The notes below the pieces were generated by a model, which made no database searches, was not told the DNA's origin, and worked only from the letters and a program-made list of their open reading frames with translations. From Litsea cubeba (Eukaryota; Streptophyta; Magnoliopsida; Laurales; Lauraceae): a DNA stretch of 64,000 bases. The DNA lies in contig WHSA01001232.1 of the NCBI GenBank assembly GCA_012931725.1, forward strand, positions 163,273 through 227,272, in the 5' to 3' direction. This document shows, piece by piece, positions 34,426 through 44,326 of this stretch. Every line of letters starts with the position of its first letter. Position 1 is the stretch's first letter. A program made the position numbers and the translations under genes.

Positions 34426-37400
34426 ATGGCAGTCAATACAGGGAATATGAAAGCACCTCTGTTTGATGGTTCTAATTACTCCTTTTGGAAGATTAGGATG
34501 CAAGCCTTCATCAAATCTCTTGGCTATGATGTTTGGGAGGCTGTCAGAGCCGGTTACAATGCTGCCACCGTACCCAATGATATAGCATCGAAGAAGTTGG
34601 CAGACAACGACTCCAAGGCGCAGAATGCACTCTTTAGTGGCCTTGTGGACAGCGAGCTTGTCAAAGTAATTGCATGCAAAACAGCCAAGGAGATTTGGGA
34701 CAAGTTGCAAAGCATACATGAAGGTGATGAGAAGATTAAAGAAGCCAAATTGCAAACCCATCGCTCTCAATTTGAATCTCTTCGCATGGAGGAAAGCGAG
34801 AACGTTGACTCGTATATGCAACGAGCGAATGAAGTCACGAATGACATTCGTGGACTAGGGGAGGAGATTAAAGAGCCGGTCATCGTCAAAAAGGTTCTAA
34901 GATCTCTTCTTCCCCGATTTGATTCAAAAGTCTCAGCCATCGAAGAAGCCAAAGATCTGAATGCATTTTCCATGGATGAATTACATGGTTCTCTAACTGC
35001 CTATGAGATGCGCATAGGAAAGACGTCTTCATCTGATAAAGAAGCGGCCTTCAAAGTTCAGAAAAAGGCAAAAGAGACTGCTGGTCATGATGTTGATTCT
35101 GATGATGATGAGCTTGAGGCTCAATTTGTTAGAAAGTTGAAGAAAGGAAGCAATGGCAAGTACAAAGGGAAGCTACCCTTTAAATGCTTCAATTGTGGAG
35201 GTATTGGTCACTTTGCTGCGAAGTGTCCCCTAAAAGAAGACAATGATAATGACTCTTATGCTGAAAAGAGTAAAGGAAAGAGAAATTTCAGAAAAAGGGG
35301 CAAAGCTAAAAACTTTCTATGTCAACAAGATGACAGCACGTCTGAAACTTCAGACGATGATGAATCAACCGAAGCTCTCTTCATGGTCACTGTTGAAGAA
35401 GAAGAAGAGCTAGATCCTGAAGAGGATGAGGAGGCTGAAGTCAATCTTGAAGAGGAACTCATAGCCGCACTTGAGGAGCTAAGCATGGAACGCAAATCAA
35501 GTAAGAAAAATCTGAAACTTCTCCATGAATCTGAAAGTTCTATTATTTCTTTGAAAACTCAAGTAGAAGAATATAAAAGAATGGTAGAAGTCCTTGAAAA
35601 CCAAATAAGTATCAAAAAGGAAGAGGCTATGAAACTTGAAACTGAGATCGCTAGAGCAAAGGCTGAAAATTTGGAAAATAGCAGAAAACTCAAAGCGCTC
35701 CAAGCGATTGAAGGGACTATGAAACTCAATGAACTACTGAAAGTTCAAAGACCAGCCCACTTCAGATTTGGTCTAGGATTTGAGAAAGGTGAATCCTCTA
35801 AGATTGCACCTCCTGAAAAGAAAAAGTTTGTGAAGCAAGTCACTACACCTTCTAACTCTATGAAGCCCACTCAACCTAGAAAGGAGTCCATTCCTGTTAG
35901 AAAGGTAATGAAGATTAACCAGCCACAAAGAAGATATAAATTCTATGGTTATTGCTTTCATTGTAATATGTTTGGACATAAAAGAGCTGATTGTAGATTC
36001 TATGTTAGAAACAGCCCACTTGTGACTAGGAATCCTTTTTCAATCCTAAGTAGCCACAAAATTGAGTGCTATACGTGTCATAATTATGGACACTTGGCTA
36101 GGGATTGTAGGTTGCATATTGCTAACAAGTTTCAGGTTGAAAAGAAACCCAAGTTAGTTAAGGCTTGGAGAGCAAAGCAAAGTGCAGAAAGTCTCAAAGA
36201 ATCTCTCATTGTGCAAACGGCATTCAATGCACAAAAGAAGACAGCACCATGGGTCCTTGATAGTGGTTGTTCAAGCCATATGACTGGTGATAAAGATAAA
36301 TTCATCAAATTACAGCACTATGAAGGCGGTTCAGTGAAATTTGGCAACAATGATGGTGCCAAAATATGCGGAAAAGGTGTTATTCAGCTTATGGCAAACA
36401 AGATCAGATCTGAAGAAGTCTTATATGTGTCTGGATTGAGACACAACCTGCTTAGTGTGAGCCAGATCTGTGACAAGGGTCATGAAGTTATCTTCACAAA
36501 GAATGGGTTTGCCATCAAGAAGAGTATCAACGGGAAAACAGTGGCAACTGGATCAAGAACTGCTGGAAATCTCTATACACTGTCAGATGGAGCTGAAAAG
36601 ACCTGCTTGATGAGTCGGACAGAGGAAAGTTGGTTGTGGCACAAACGCCTTGGGCATCTAAGCTTTGACAACATGTCAAAGATTTGCAATTCAAAGGCTG
36701 TAAGAGGCATGTCTAAAGTTGAAAAGCCTTCCAATCCCATTTGCGACTCTTGCCAAAAGGGAAAGCAAACGAGGGTTATGTTCAAGTCAAAGGAGCATCA
36801 TTCCAAGAAACCTCTTGAGCTAGTGCACACTGATCTCTGTGGACCGATGCGAACTCAAAGCACCAATGGAGATAAGTATTTCATGTTATGCATTGATGAT
36901 TATACTCGTATGACATGGGTATTGTTTCTTAAGCATAAGCATCAAGCACTTGATCGTTTTAAAGTGTTTAAAGCACAGGTTGAAAATCAATTGGAAAAAC
37001 GTATCAAGATTTTAAGGTCTGATCGTGGAGGCGAGTTCACATCTGAAGAGTTCACTAAATATTGTGAACATCATGGCATTCAAAGACAGTACTCAGCCCC
37101 TAGAACTCCACAGCAAAATGGAGTTGTGGAACGGAAGAATCGCACCGTACAAGAGATGGCTCGTACGATGCTAAGTGAAAGCAAGATGGCTGACAAGTAT
37201 TGGAAAGAGGCAATTCATACGGCTGTATACATTCAAAACCGATGCTTGATCAGGCCACATGAAGACAAAACTCCCTATGAGCTATGGTTTGGAAGAAAAG
37301 CAACAGTCAAGCACTTCAAAGTCTTCGGCAGCAAGTGTTACATCAAGCGGCTCGAACAAAATCCGGGCAAATTTGAAGAAAGAGCTGACGAAGGTATATT

Positions 37401-37926
37401 TCTGGGTTACTCCTCTACTAGCAAGGCATATAGGTGTCTTAACAAAAGAACCAGAAAAATCATAGAAAGTGCTGATGTGAGAATAGATGAGAATATTGAA
37501 CCAAAGAATGGAACTCATTATGACAGTCCAGTTTATGAGGACTCGAGTGAGATTGATGATGAGATGGCTGAATCTAATGATTCTGAGAAATCAAAGGATG
37601 ACTCAGAAGATACTTCACCTAAGAAGCACAGCACTTGGGTAGAGCAACACCCTAAGGATCAAATCATTGGAGATCCTAAGGCAGGCGTTCAAACTAGACA
37701 AAGTGTAGTTAGCAATTACTCACTTGTGTCCACCATTGAACCCAAGACTGTGGCTGAAGCCAGTCTCGATGAAAGTTGGTTGAAAGCTATGCATGAGGAA
37801 ATGTGCAGGAATTTTGCTGAAGAGATGACGAAAGAATTTGAGATGATTTTCACGAAACCTCTGCCAAAGGAAGTCTTCGAGTATCTCCGGAAAAAGTTAG
37901 GAGTTACTCACTCTCCTAAACCGTAG
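34426..37926 (+). CDS. Copia Gag-protease-integrase polyprotein, RT and RNase H deleted
   Basis: One uninterrupted frame of 1166 residues. The ATG at 34426 is chosen because it aligns with the start of copia-1. In order: UBN2-type Gag (residues about 1-200), CCHC knuckle CFNCGGIGHFAAKC (about 253), an acidic and coiled-coil stretch, CCHC knuckles CFHCNMFGHKRADC (about 510) and CYTCHNYGHLARDC (about 547), protease WVLDSGCSSHMTGD (about 608), GAG-pre-integrase WHKRLGHL (about 737), integrase with HTDLCGPM, RSDRGGEF and VVERKNR carrying the D, D and E (about 801-901). After residue about 1125 only 14 residues of RT remain (CRNFAEEMTKEFEM), followed by the extreme RNase H end (IFTKPLPKE). It could make particles, cleave and integrate, but not copy RNA. 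Confidence 0.93.
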   Translation: MAVNTGNMKAPLFDGSNYSFWKIRMQAFIKSLGYDVWEAVRAGYNAATVPNDIASKKLADNDSKAQNALFSGLVDSELVKVIACKTAKEIWDKLQSIHEGDEKIKEAKLQTHRSQFESLRMEESENVDSYMQRANEVTNDIRGLGEEIKEPVIVKKVLRSLLPRFDSKVSAIEEAKDLNAFSMDELHGSLTAYEMRIGKTSSSDKEAAFKVQKKAKETAGHDVDSDDDELEAQFVRKLKKGSNGKYKGKLPFKCFNCGGIGHFAAKCPLKEDNDNDSYAEKSKGKRNFRKRGKAKNFLCQQDDSTSETSDDDESTEALFMVTVEEEEELDPEEDEEAEVNLEEELIAALEELSMERKSSKKNLKLLHESESSIISLKTQVEEYKRMVEVLENQISIKKEEAMKLETEIARAKAENLENSRKLKALQAIEGTMKLNELLKVQRPAHFRFGLGFEKGESSKIAPPEKKKFVKQVTTPSNSMKPTQPRKESIPVRKVMKINQPQRRYKFYGYCFHCNMFGHKRADCRFYVRNSPLVTRNPFSILSSHKIECYTCHNYGHLARDCRLHIANKFQVEKKPKLVKAWRAKQSAESLKESLIVQTAFNAQKKTAPWVLDSGCSSHMTGDKDKFIKLQHYEGGSVKFGNNDGAKICGKGVIQLMANKIRSEEVLYVSGLRHNLLSVSQICDKGHEVIFTKNGFAIKKSINGKTVATGSRTAGNLYTLSDGAEKTCLMSRTEESWLWHKRLGHLSFDNMSKICNSKAVRGMSKVEKPSNPICDSCQKGKQTRVMFKSKEHHSKKPLELVHTDLCGPMRTQSTNGDKYFMLCIDDYTRMTWVLFLKHKHQALDRFKVFKAQVENQLEKRIKILRSDRGGEFTSEEFTKYCEHHGIQRQYSAPRTPQQNGVVERKNRTVQEMARTMLSESKMADKYWKEAIHTAVYIQNRCLIRPHEDKTPYELWFGRKATVKHFKVFGSKCYIKRLEQNPGKFEERADEGIFLGYSSTSKAYRCLNKRTRKIIESADVRIDENIEPKNGTHYDSPVYEDSSEIDDEMAESNDSEKSKDDSEDTSPKKHSTWVEQHPKDQIIGDPKAGVQTRQSVVSNYSLVSTIEPKTVAEASLDESWLKAMHEEMCRNFAEEMTKEFEMIFTKPLPKEVFEYLRKKLGVTHSPKP

Positions 37927-38202
37927 GAGTTGTGCTTGAAAGGGGGAGCAATGCATTCATTGAATATCCTAATCGCTCCTCGGTTTGGTCCCTTTGGACT
38001 TGTTGTCAAAGGGGGAGAGATGTTATGCTATGATAGCAAGTAGAGATGTTATGCTATGAAAGCTAGGGGGAGATTGTTGAAAATGCACGGTTGTTATTTC
38101 AGAATTTCAGAATTGGTTCCAAGTGAGTGTTGAAAAGAACTTGGAAGAGCTGCAAGCTGGAGTTAAAAGTGTTGAAGTTCCAATAGTGTTGCCAACAATT
38201 CC

Positions 38203-38214
38203 AAAGGGGGAGAT
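38203..38214 (+). other. Copia-2 polypurine tract
   Basis: AAAGGGGGAGAT immediately before the 3' LTR. A second similar tract (AGGGGGAGATTGTTG) near 38065 is followed by a short LTR-like start. Confidence 0.85.
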
Positions 38215-39374
38215 TGTTGGAATTTGAGATGAACTTGAGATGACTTTAGAGTCTTTTGATGAATTAAAGTAATTAGTATCTCAAGTATGGTTTTGAGTTG
38301 GAATTATTGTCAACACATTGTCACAAACATGATGATAATAAGCTGGTGTTGATAGAGCTTGAAAAGGAGAAACAGAATTGAGTCAGTCAGGAATTCAGAA
38401 TTCCTGAAGCAGAGCACGCGGTCGACCGGGCTCTTCATGCGGTCAACCGAGAGAGAAGAAACCTGCAGAAAACAGTTTCAGGCACCTCTCAGTTATTTTC
38501 GTGACACAGTGTGTCTTCGGTCGACCGGGACTCCAGGATGTCGACCGAGCTCGAAATTGTCTGTTTTCCAGTCAGTGTCTTCGGTCGACCGAGCAAGCCA
38601 GGATGTCGACCGAGCACGGGAACCAGAGTTGCGCAGAATTAGAAGTTTTGCACGAAAATTCAGCACAGTTATCTATTTCGTTTGGGAATCTTTCTAAACG
38701 AATTGTAGCCCGTTTTGAATACAATTAAGGGTTATTAAAACCTATATAAAGGCATGCTTGGGTCGTTCATAAAGACATCAGAAGAGACACCAGAAGAGAA
38801 GAGTTTTAGAGAGTTATAGAGAGAGTTTTGGAGAGAAGAAGAGTGCTGGTGCTGTGTTGCTGTGTTGCTGCATTATCAGACGTTTTCTACAGCAATTGTG
38901 GACGAGATTATGCTCTAGAAGATGGTGTTTTCGTCCATGAGTTAAGTGTCTCTCTTTTATGCTTTAGATTTCAATTTGTAAGGGATTGAGAGAGAGAGAA
39001 TTGTAGAGGGGAAGGGCTGTAGACAGAGTTGATCTTCTATTCTGTTTATACATCAAGTTGGTGCTTGGTGTTTAGGGTTTGGTGATCCTATCTGTGGGTG
39101 CAGATAAATTGTAAAGGGAGTCGGTGCTTCCTAGATAGTTGGTGCTATCTGAAACTAAGGGTTGGTGCTCTTTGTCGTTGGTGCGACTAAATAAGATTCA
39201 GATCTGTCCCGGATTGGTGTTCGGACAGTCTTTGAACCGTGGACGTAGCCTTTCGGTGAACCACGTTAAATCTGGTGTCATTGTGTGATTTGACTTGTTT
39301 TGTTGTTGAATTGGACCTGTTTTTAGAAATCACTGATTCACCCCCCCCCCTCTCAGTGATCGCGGTATCCAACA
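38215..39374 (+). repeat. Copia-2 3' LTR
   Basis: Same as 33207-34359 with few differences: one palindrome reads GGTCAACC, six bases differ in length near 38460, and the C-run near 39340 is longer by two. Confidence 0.95.
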
Positions 39375-39435
39375 CGAGTACCTGGAAACCGGTTTTGGTC
39401 GTACAGGCATTGCTCTTACCCAGTTGGGTAAGTCT

Positions 39436-42117
39436 TCAAGGGTAGTACCGCTTTAAGAACTTGTCATTGATGGGCAGCATATATCTGTCACCCTCCATGT
39501 TTAGGAGTGCGTATGCGCCGTTGGAGAAAACTTTGTCGATGACGTAGGGTCCCTCCCATTTTGGCTCAAACTTGCCTTTGGACTTGTGAGCGAAGACCAT
39601 TGGTCTTTTTACCGCAAGAAACAAGTCACCCTTTTTGTAGGCGTGTTGCCTGACCTTTTTGTCGAAAGATCCTGCTATGCGTGCTTGGTAAAGTTCAATG
39701 CTTTGTCGAGCTTCGAGCCGTCTCTCATCGAGATTGGCCAGCTCATGGAGTCGCAATTTGACATTGCTTTCTTGAGTCATGTCATTTTGCAAGGATACCC
39801 TCAAGGAAGGAATTTGTACTTCCAAGGGTACGACAGCTTCGCATCCATAGACCAAGGAGAATGGTGTGCTATGGGTTGGTCCTCGAACGGTGGTTCGATA
39901 GGCCCACAAAGCTTTAGACAGTTTGTCGCTCCAGTCTCTTTTGTGACTAGAGACCATTTTTTTTTAGGATTTCGCAGAGTGTCTTGTTGAAAGCTTCTGC
40001 TAATCCATTTGCTGCCGGATTGTATGGAGTCGAAAGACGGCTTTGGATTTTGTATTTGTCGCAGAACCTATAGAATCGATGATCCTGGAATTGTGGTCCG
40101 TTATCATGGACAAATCTTTTGGGTATGCCGAAACGACAAATGATGTTGGTGCGCAGGAACTGAAGGACTGACGAGGTCTTCATTTCGTTGAGCGCAAATG
40201 CTTCTGACCACTTGGAGAAATAATCCCTAGCGGCGAAGATGAAGTCATGACCTTCGCTCGAAGGGGGAGAAATAGGACCTATGATGTCCATACCCCAGGC
40301 TTCGAAAGGCCATGAAATCGCTGTAGGATGTAGCCATTTTGGAGGCATGTGAATGTAATCTCCATGAACTTGGCATTGTTGGCAGCGCTTAGCAAATTGC
40401 ATTGCGTCAGCTACCATGGTAGGCCAGTAATAACCTAACCTTTTTATCTGATCATAGAGCTTAGGACTAGCCTGATGAGCTCCACAAAGACCATCATGAA
40501 CTTCTTTGAGTGTTTCTTCAGCCTCTTGTTGTGACAAGCAGCGTAGAAGTACTCCGTTGAAGGATTTCCTATAAAGGATTTTTGAAGGGATATCCAAATG
40601 AAAGCTTGGGGTTCGCCTTTGGATGCTTACCCGTTCTTTTGGATCTTCAGGTAGGATTCCGAACATAGTGTAATCAATGAACGGATCCCTCTAGTCACCG
40701 ATTGAAGGTTGAAGGATTGAAATCTGACTTCCAACCACTTTGTGGCATTCAGCAACTGCTTGATGTGTGTTAAGAGGAGGAAGGATTCTTCTTTTGCACA
40801 CTGTGATTTGCATGTTTTCCCCTTCCTGGATTGCCATAGATGCGGCAAGTCCAGCCAGGGCATCTGCACTTATGTTTTCACCTCTACGAATGTGGGTGAT
40901 GTGACAGATGTCAAACTTTTGCAGAAGCGATTATGCCTTGTTGTAGTAAGGCAGCAGATCAGGCTTCCTGACTTCAAATTTCTGATTCATCTGGTTGACG
41001 ATCAGTTGAGAGTCTCCAAAGACTTCCAGCATGGTGATACCGGATTCGATGGCGAGTTCCAATCCTAGGATCAGAGCTTGATATTCAGCTGCATTGTTTG
41101 TGCATGGTTCCAGTAGCGAGAAAGCGTGTGGAATCATGTATTTATCGGGGCTAACAAAGAGGATGCCAACTCCCGAGATCAGATGTCTTTTTTCATTTGT
41201 CTTGGTTGCACCGTCAAAGTACATGTCCCAGGAGGTACTTTGTGAGAAAGTCTCCACATTATAGACTGGTTCGTCTGGGAGATCATCTCTGAGTGGAGAA
41301 TCTTTAGGCAATGGATGCTCTGCGAGAAAGTCCGCTAGAGCTTGCCCTTTGATTGCCTTTTGTGGTACATACCTAATATCAAATTGTGACAGAAGGATGG
41401 ACCATTTTGCCAGTCGGGCATTGAGGGAACCTGCTTTTGTGACAAGGACCTTTAAGAGGTTGATCCTTGAGACCAGGTAGACTGTGTTGGAAAGCAAGTA
41501 GTGACGTAGCTTTTGTACGGCGAACATCACTGCAAGGCATTCTTTTTCTACTGGAGAGTAGCGATGCTCTGCACCTACTAGCATGCGGCTGAGGTAGTAT
41601 AGAGCAGCTTCTTTTCATTCATCATTTTCTTGTGCAAGCAGAGCACCCAGAGAGTGATCAAGGGCACTTGTGTACAAGATGAATGGTTTTCCAGTAGTAG
41701 GAGCAGCTAACACTGCAGGTTTGGTCAGGTATGACTTGATATCTTGGAACGCAGCTTCACAGTCAGCATCCCAGACAAAGTTTACACCTTTTTTCATCAA
41801 CCGGGAGAATGGACGGCATTTCCCCGAAAGATTGGAGATGAACCGTCTGATGTAGGCCAATCTCCCTTGAAGCCTTTTGAGTTCTCTCAAGGTTCTTGGA
41901 GAGGGCATTTCTAGAATGGCTTTGACTTTTATGGGGTCAAGCTCTATTCCAGCTTTCCGAACTAAGAATCCGAGGAACTTACCCGACGAGGCGCCGAAGA
42001 AGCATTTCAAAGGATTCATTCGCAGTTTGTGTTTGCGAAGTCGGAGGAAGACTTCTCGAAGGTCTTCGAGATGATCTTCTTTTCTTTTTCTTTTGACGGC
42101 GAGGTCATCAACGTAAC
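39436..42117 (-). pseudogene. Tat-like Ty3/gypsy pol remnant: RT end, two RNase H domains, integrase
   Basis: Read on the minus strand it begins inside RT at the catalytic YVDD (42114-42103), followed by the RT thumb and connection, a first RNase H-like segment, then a second RNase H of archaeal type (MYFDGATKTN near 41225, PCTNNAAEYQALILGL near 41090, FGDSQLIVNQ near 41000). Integrase follows with the HHCC finger (CQQCQVHG near 40370) and the catalytic D, D, E in GMDIIGP, HDNGPQF and GLAEAFNKTL, ending LKRYYP at 39436. Stops at 41615, 40931 and near 40694 and a break near 39960 disable it. Two RNase H domains are a known mark of Tat-lineage elements. Gag, protease and the RT fingers are missing. 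Confidence 0.88.
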
Positions 42118-42536
42118 TGTTGACACCAAAAATGTCACTTTGCCTCTTCAAGATCCAAAGAGCTACATGAAGTCGCAACCTGCCATAAATAGGCAATGCT
42201 ACTTCCAAAAAATCAAATCTTATCAGAATCAAACAAAAACTGCAAGATCCTTCAAGACAGCCAAAAGAGGAGTACACAAGAAGTTTCGGGCCATTTCAAA
42301 ATCATTTGACCTAACTTCGCTTCTCCGACAGCCGAAAAAGACCTCCCGGCGGCGAAAGGATCGGAGACACCAAATCTTCGATCAGAGCCGATGGATGGTC
42401 TCAAAATACTTCCAAAAGGCTCCACGTCAAGTTCCGAGTCAAACCGACAACGTTTGACCCTACATCAACTCTTGAACAGCTAAATCAGGCCTCTCGGCGG
42501 CGAAGCTCCTCGGGACCATGGTTTCCAAGACAGAGG
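42118..42536 (+). repeat. LTR D fragment of the Tat-like element
   Basis: Starts TGTTGACACC and follows LTR B for about 420 bases, then stops in CCAAGACAGAG. It is joined to pol exactly at the YVDD codons in the opposite orientation. Confidence 0.82.
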
Positions 42537-42688
42537 AGGGCATTGCGCTGCCCACAGCCAGGGTCGTCTGACCTCCTACTGTTCTTCTTTCTCCCTTTCC
42601 AGGTTTCAGGCAAGCATCGGTTCTTCCTAAAGAGCTCCGGCTCCACCACCCCCCCCCCCATGAGTCCACGTATTTTTATGCACCTACA
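42537..42688 (+). repeat. 3'-end fragment of the LTR H family
   Basis: The last 150 bases match 43695-43845 in layout (GCGC(T/C)GCCCA, CCAGGGTC.TCTGACC, TTTCAGG, CACCTACA end). It is the truncated end of the LTR family that is complete at 42957-43845. Confidence 0.6.
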
Positions 42689-42956
42689 TAAGGCATTTAC
42701 TTGTTGACCAATCTAAAACTTGGAAGTTTCTTTAAATTAAAAATACCTTATGATATATCTCCTTTCTGTTGGTAACTTGGTATCCGTTGGCTGCAATGGT
42801 TGAGAACTAGTTTGGAAAGAGGAAGAGGGGTTTGATTATGGGCATTTGGAATGCGCATACTTCTGTTGGGAATATCACGGCTTCGCTGGTGGCTTCAGCT
42901 TTACTAAAATACGATTGGGGCTGATCTTTTGTTGTTCCCGGACTTATTATTGCAGT

Positions 42957-43845
42957 TGTGTGGGGAGATTTCCAAAGCTCCAGGATTACGCTGATCCCGG
43001 CCATCAGATGAGGCTAAGCATTCTCACGTGCCATCCGCGTGCCATCCACGTGGCATCGGACTCACCCCGGCTACCAGGGCAGAGGCCTCAGCCGAAGTCA
43101 AGCAGCTCCGGACCGCTAGTGCCGAGCTCGGCTACTCCACATGCACACCTCGGCAGAAAGCTCTACCTCGGCTGAAGGAGCCGGGACGGAAGTCGAGGCA
43201 AGAAAGAACCTCCACTCGCACCCCTCATCCCCCACGTCATCAGGCACGTGAAGGAATAGGGGCGCAAGCTAATGAGACAGATGCGACATCCAGCCATCCA
43301 CAATCTTCGCCAGATCACTGACAGGGCGGCATCCAGCGGCTGAAGCCACATCAGGGCAAGGCCCGAGGGCAGAACTGATGGTACCCCCGACCGTCAAAGG
43401 CGCCCAACACAATCTGGCCCAACAAGACGCATATTTAATGCGATGTGGGCTGATCCGACTCGCATTAAATGCAGAGTGGGCTGGATTGGACCGCATTAAT
43501 TGCTTTGTGGGCTGATCATGACTTCCCAGTCGAATCATGGGATCCACACCAAGATATCGTCCAAGATATCTTCCAAATCCTCTATAAATAGAGCTGCATC
43601 TCACATGCAAGGTACGCACAATCCATCCTCAGAGCCGTTACTCTACCTCTCTTCTTCCTCTCCTTCCTTTGTTCCAGTTTATCCACTGACTTAGGCATCG
43701 GAGAGCCTTGCGCCGCCCAGGCCAGGGTCTTCTGACCGTTTGCTCTTCCTTTTCAGGCTTTCGGACGATCACTAACCTCCATCATCTTGGATAAGTCCTC
43801 TAAGGCACCTCCGTTATTGTGGGTCATTTATTTTCAGCACCTACA
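42957..43845 (+). mobile_element. Solo LTR H inside the permease pseudogene
   Basis: 889 bases with TG...CA ends (TGTGGGGAGA...CACCTACA). Flanks GCAGT (42952-42956) and GTAGT (43846-43850) form a target duplication with one mismatch, and removing the LTR brings the permease motifs back together. It is GC-rich, with a TATA box at 43583 and repeated GTGGGCTG(A/G)T.C.CATTAA blocks (43440-43520). There is no internal region, so it is probably a product of LTR-LTR recombination. Confidence 0.72.
43583..43590 (+). promoter_or_regulatory. TATA box of LTR H
   Basis: TATAAATA about 260 bases before the LTR end. Confidence 0.6.
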
Positions 43846-44211
43846 GTAGTCATTGGGGATGATGGTGTTTCTGGTCTTGCCCACTGGTTCTGAAACTCTT
43901 GGGGTTGACGATGAAGAAGAAGGTGGATTGCTAGACTCACCAAAGAAGAGTGTAATCGCAGAGCCCCCTTTGAACAAGATACCAGAGGCTAAAGATAGAA
44001 CGAAGAAGCTCCTCCATACAGTCATGGCAGAGCCCAGCAAATCGTGGGAGATGCCGTGACGAGCGACGCTAGCGTCACACTTCTCAAAATTCAAAAAAAA
44101 AGAAAACAGGAAAACGGGCTGGCGGACTCCGTTTGTGTAATCACGAACTATGGGGTACTTTTTCGTGCAACAGCAAACTACCGAGTTTTTTTTGGTATAA
44201 TCCTCTAATAA

Positions 44212-44220
44212 TAATAATAA
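44212..44220. other. MULE target-site duplication TAATAATAA, left
   Basis: The same nine bases occur at 49314-49322. Nine bases is the Mutator-superfamily length. The sequence is a simple repeat, so register is ambiguous by 3. Confidence 0.85.
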
Positions 44221-44326
44221 GGGATAAATGAAATTACCTACCTGTACTTTGCCAAGATTTCAGACAACCCCCCCGTGGTTTGGTTTTTTTTACTAAACCT
44301 ACCTGAACTTGTAATGACAATACAAA
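44221..44326 (+). repeat. MULE left terminal inverted repeat
   Basis: Contains ATTACCTACCTGTACTTTGC and TACTAAACCTACCTGAACTT in the same order as the reverse of 49208-49313, with few mismatches. Two ACCTACCTG motifs per end could be transposase sites (inference). Confidence 0.93.

Larger units (their letters stand above)
33207..39374 (+). mobile_element. Copia-2: Ty1/copia element with intact ORF but no RT
   Basis: It has a perfect CGAGT target duplication, LTRs of 1153 and 1160 bases differing at about half a dozen visible places, a tRNA-iMet primer site, a polypurine tract, and one long ORF that lacks reverse transcriptase and RNase H. It is inserted in the spacer between the pol and PMD gene of the Tat-like element. 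It looks young and non-autonomous. Confidence 0.95.
42766..44059 (+). pseudogene. Glycerol-3-phosphate permease-like (MFS) pseudogene, split by an LTR
   Basis: The frame at 42780-42956 encodes FGKRKRGLIMGIWNAHTSVG, then ITASLVASALLKYDWG and SFVVPGLIIAV, a strong resemblance to the plant G3P permease (G3Pp) family of the major facilitator superfamily. After the LTR, 43859-44059 continues MMVFLVLPTGSETLGVDDEE and an acidic loop. Two Trp codons are stops in the same frame (TAG 42808-42810, TGA 42922-42924), and the LTR junction adds a one-base frameshift. Only a central piece of the 12-helix protein remains. I infer an old host-gene relic or a captured fragment. Family name is from recognition of motifs, not from a search. 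Confidence 0.72.
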
